64,000 nucleotides of DNA from Planctomycetota bacterium (GTDB lineage: Bacteria; Planctomycetota; Phycisphaerae; Phycisphaerales; Phycisphaeraceae), in assembly GCA_016350165.1 (NCBI GenBank), contig CP066225.1, forward strand, positions 2,790,001-2,854,000, given 5' to 3'. Position numbers and translations under genes: made by a program. Positions 63,327 to 64,000 of the stretch are shown here, piece after piece. The stretch's first letter is position 1, and the number at the start of each line of letters is the position of its first letter. The notes beneath the pieces were generated by a model. The model ran no database searches and was not told where the DNA came from. It saw only the letters and a list, made by a program, of their open reading frames with translations.

Positions 63327-64000
63327 TTAGCGTAGTTCAGGATAGCCTGAAGGACGATAGAACGAAGAGTGCCCATCGTTTGCTCTTGCAGCTTTTGCAG
63401 TTTCGGAATCAAAGAAGTAATCAATAAAATCAAGATCAGCATTATTAATTGATTCGAATGAAACACCTTCAGCATGGCCGTCAATAAAGACCATATTCGC
63501 AGTGTGACTTGGATGGCGATAAGCTACAATTCCTGACCATTTGTCATCATAATCATAATCTTCAGTTACATACTTAGCATGAGCTGCTGGACGAATCGCA
63601 TCACGTAAACCATCAGTCATGAAAACCAGTTGTGAAGATCTTTTAATAGAATCCAACTTTTGTGAACCAATGATCAAGCAATTGCTAGTTGACGCGTTGT
63701 AATGGACATAATCTTCCTGCGCAAAGCCAAAGGCACCATTAGCTTCATATCGAATCCAATAATCATAATTGTTCATTGAATATGACCAATACAAGCGGCC
63801 TTCACCTGTTAGGTCTAATGCTTTTGATGAATCTGGGCAAGTAAATTCATCTGTCCAGCCAACAGAAGCCACGCCATTAATAACATTGTCTTTAGAGTAG
63901 CCAGCACCTGATGCCATGTAGTTGGCAAAAGCTTTATTCAAAATCCAACGCTGATTAATGTAATCAATGCCGTCGTGAATTGTCCACCTTGAACTTACTG
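63327..64000 (-). CDS. H-X9-DG prepilin-like protein (5' end outside the window)
   Basis: The frame is open from the stop at 63327 to the window edge, so the N-terminus is missing; at least 223 residues are visible. Near the C-terminus RHPSHTANMVFIDGHAEGV matches the H-X9-DG signature of type II secretion/prepilin-type proteins that are greatly expanded in Planctomycetota. An N-terminal pilin-like helix is expected upstream but not seen. The first M of the visible frame is a TTG at 63941 and is probably not the start. Confidence 0.75.
   Translation of the reverse strand, partial: VSSRWTIHDGIDYINQRWILNKAFANYMASGAGYSKDNVINGVASVGWTDEFTCPDSSKALDLTGEGRLYWSYSMNNYDYWIRYEANGAFGFAQEDYVHYNASTSNCLIIGSQKLDSIKRSSQLVFMTDGLRDAIRPAAHAKYVTEDYDYDDKWSGIVAYRHPSHTANMVFIDGHAEGVSFESINNADLDFIDYFFDSETAKAARANDGHSSFYRPSGYPELR

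Overview
The window looks like a piece of a Planctomycetota chromosome, most likely class Phycisphaerae. This is an inference from gene content: PEP-CTERM sorting signals, an H-X9-DG prepilin-like protein at the right edge, many Cx2CGYDL-type zinc ribbons, hopanoid synthesis and a fused cbb3 oxidase. I could not search a database. No tRNA, rRNA, CRISPR array, insertion sequence or phage gene was recognised.

Layout. 0-5.3 kb: an HdeD-like membrane protein, squalene-hopene cyclase with a TetR gene upstream on the same strand, a 4HBT thioesterase and a PEP-CTERM protein. 5.8-12 kb: an aryl-acid locus (PaaK ligase, ACT protein, second PaaK ligase, IorA, IorB), with REP-like double hairpins between the genes. 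12.9-21.4 kb: a tandem array of five paralogous membrane proteins, each with a four-Cys zinc ribbon between two transmembrane segments and a large C-terminal domain. A small membrane gene in the array is cut from its own zinc ribbon by an in-frame TGA. 22-25.2 kb: a sodium:solute symporter and a secreted CBM9-like protein. 26-35.5 kb: a complete cbb3 oxidase operon (ccoNO fusion, Q, P, G, H, a SafE-like protein, I, S), followed by catalase. 37.6-40.1 kb: two tandem clan GH-A-like secreted proteins. 40.2-50.9 kb: a zinc-ribbon protein, CoaB, a pilin-like protein, an HPt plus GGDEF pair, an M16-like protein without the zinc motif, a dihydroorotate-dehydrogenase-like protein, a NagD-type phosphatase and a dihydrolipoamide acyltransferase. 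51-64 kb: an autotransporter-type barrel, Apt, a CPBP protease, CysC, a dCache chemoreceptor, AnmK, a duplicated-domain secreted protein, an AraC regulator, a Nudix hydrolase and the edge-truncated H-X9-DG protein.

The most unusual signals lie outside ordinary gene calls. (1) A 15-bp palindrome, CTAAY-N5-RTTAG, occurs 22 times by hand count (about 0.25 expected), in coding and non-coding DNA, often at stop codons or just before start codons. (2) The five-gene zinc-ribbon family at 12.9-21.4 kb has no function I recognise. (3) Modular non-coding repeats link 12.0-12.75 kb with 42.4-43.1 kb. (4) GC skew changes sign in large blocks regardless of gene direction, with one sharp switch inside iorA near 10.74 kb.
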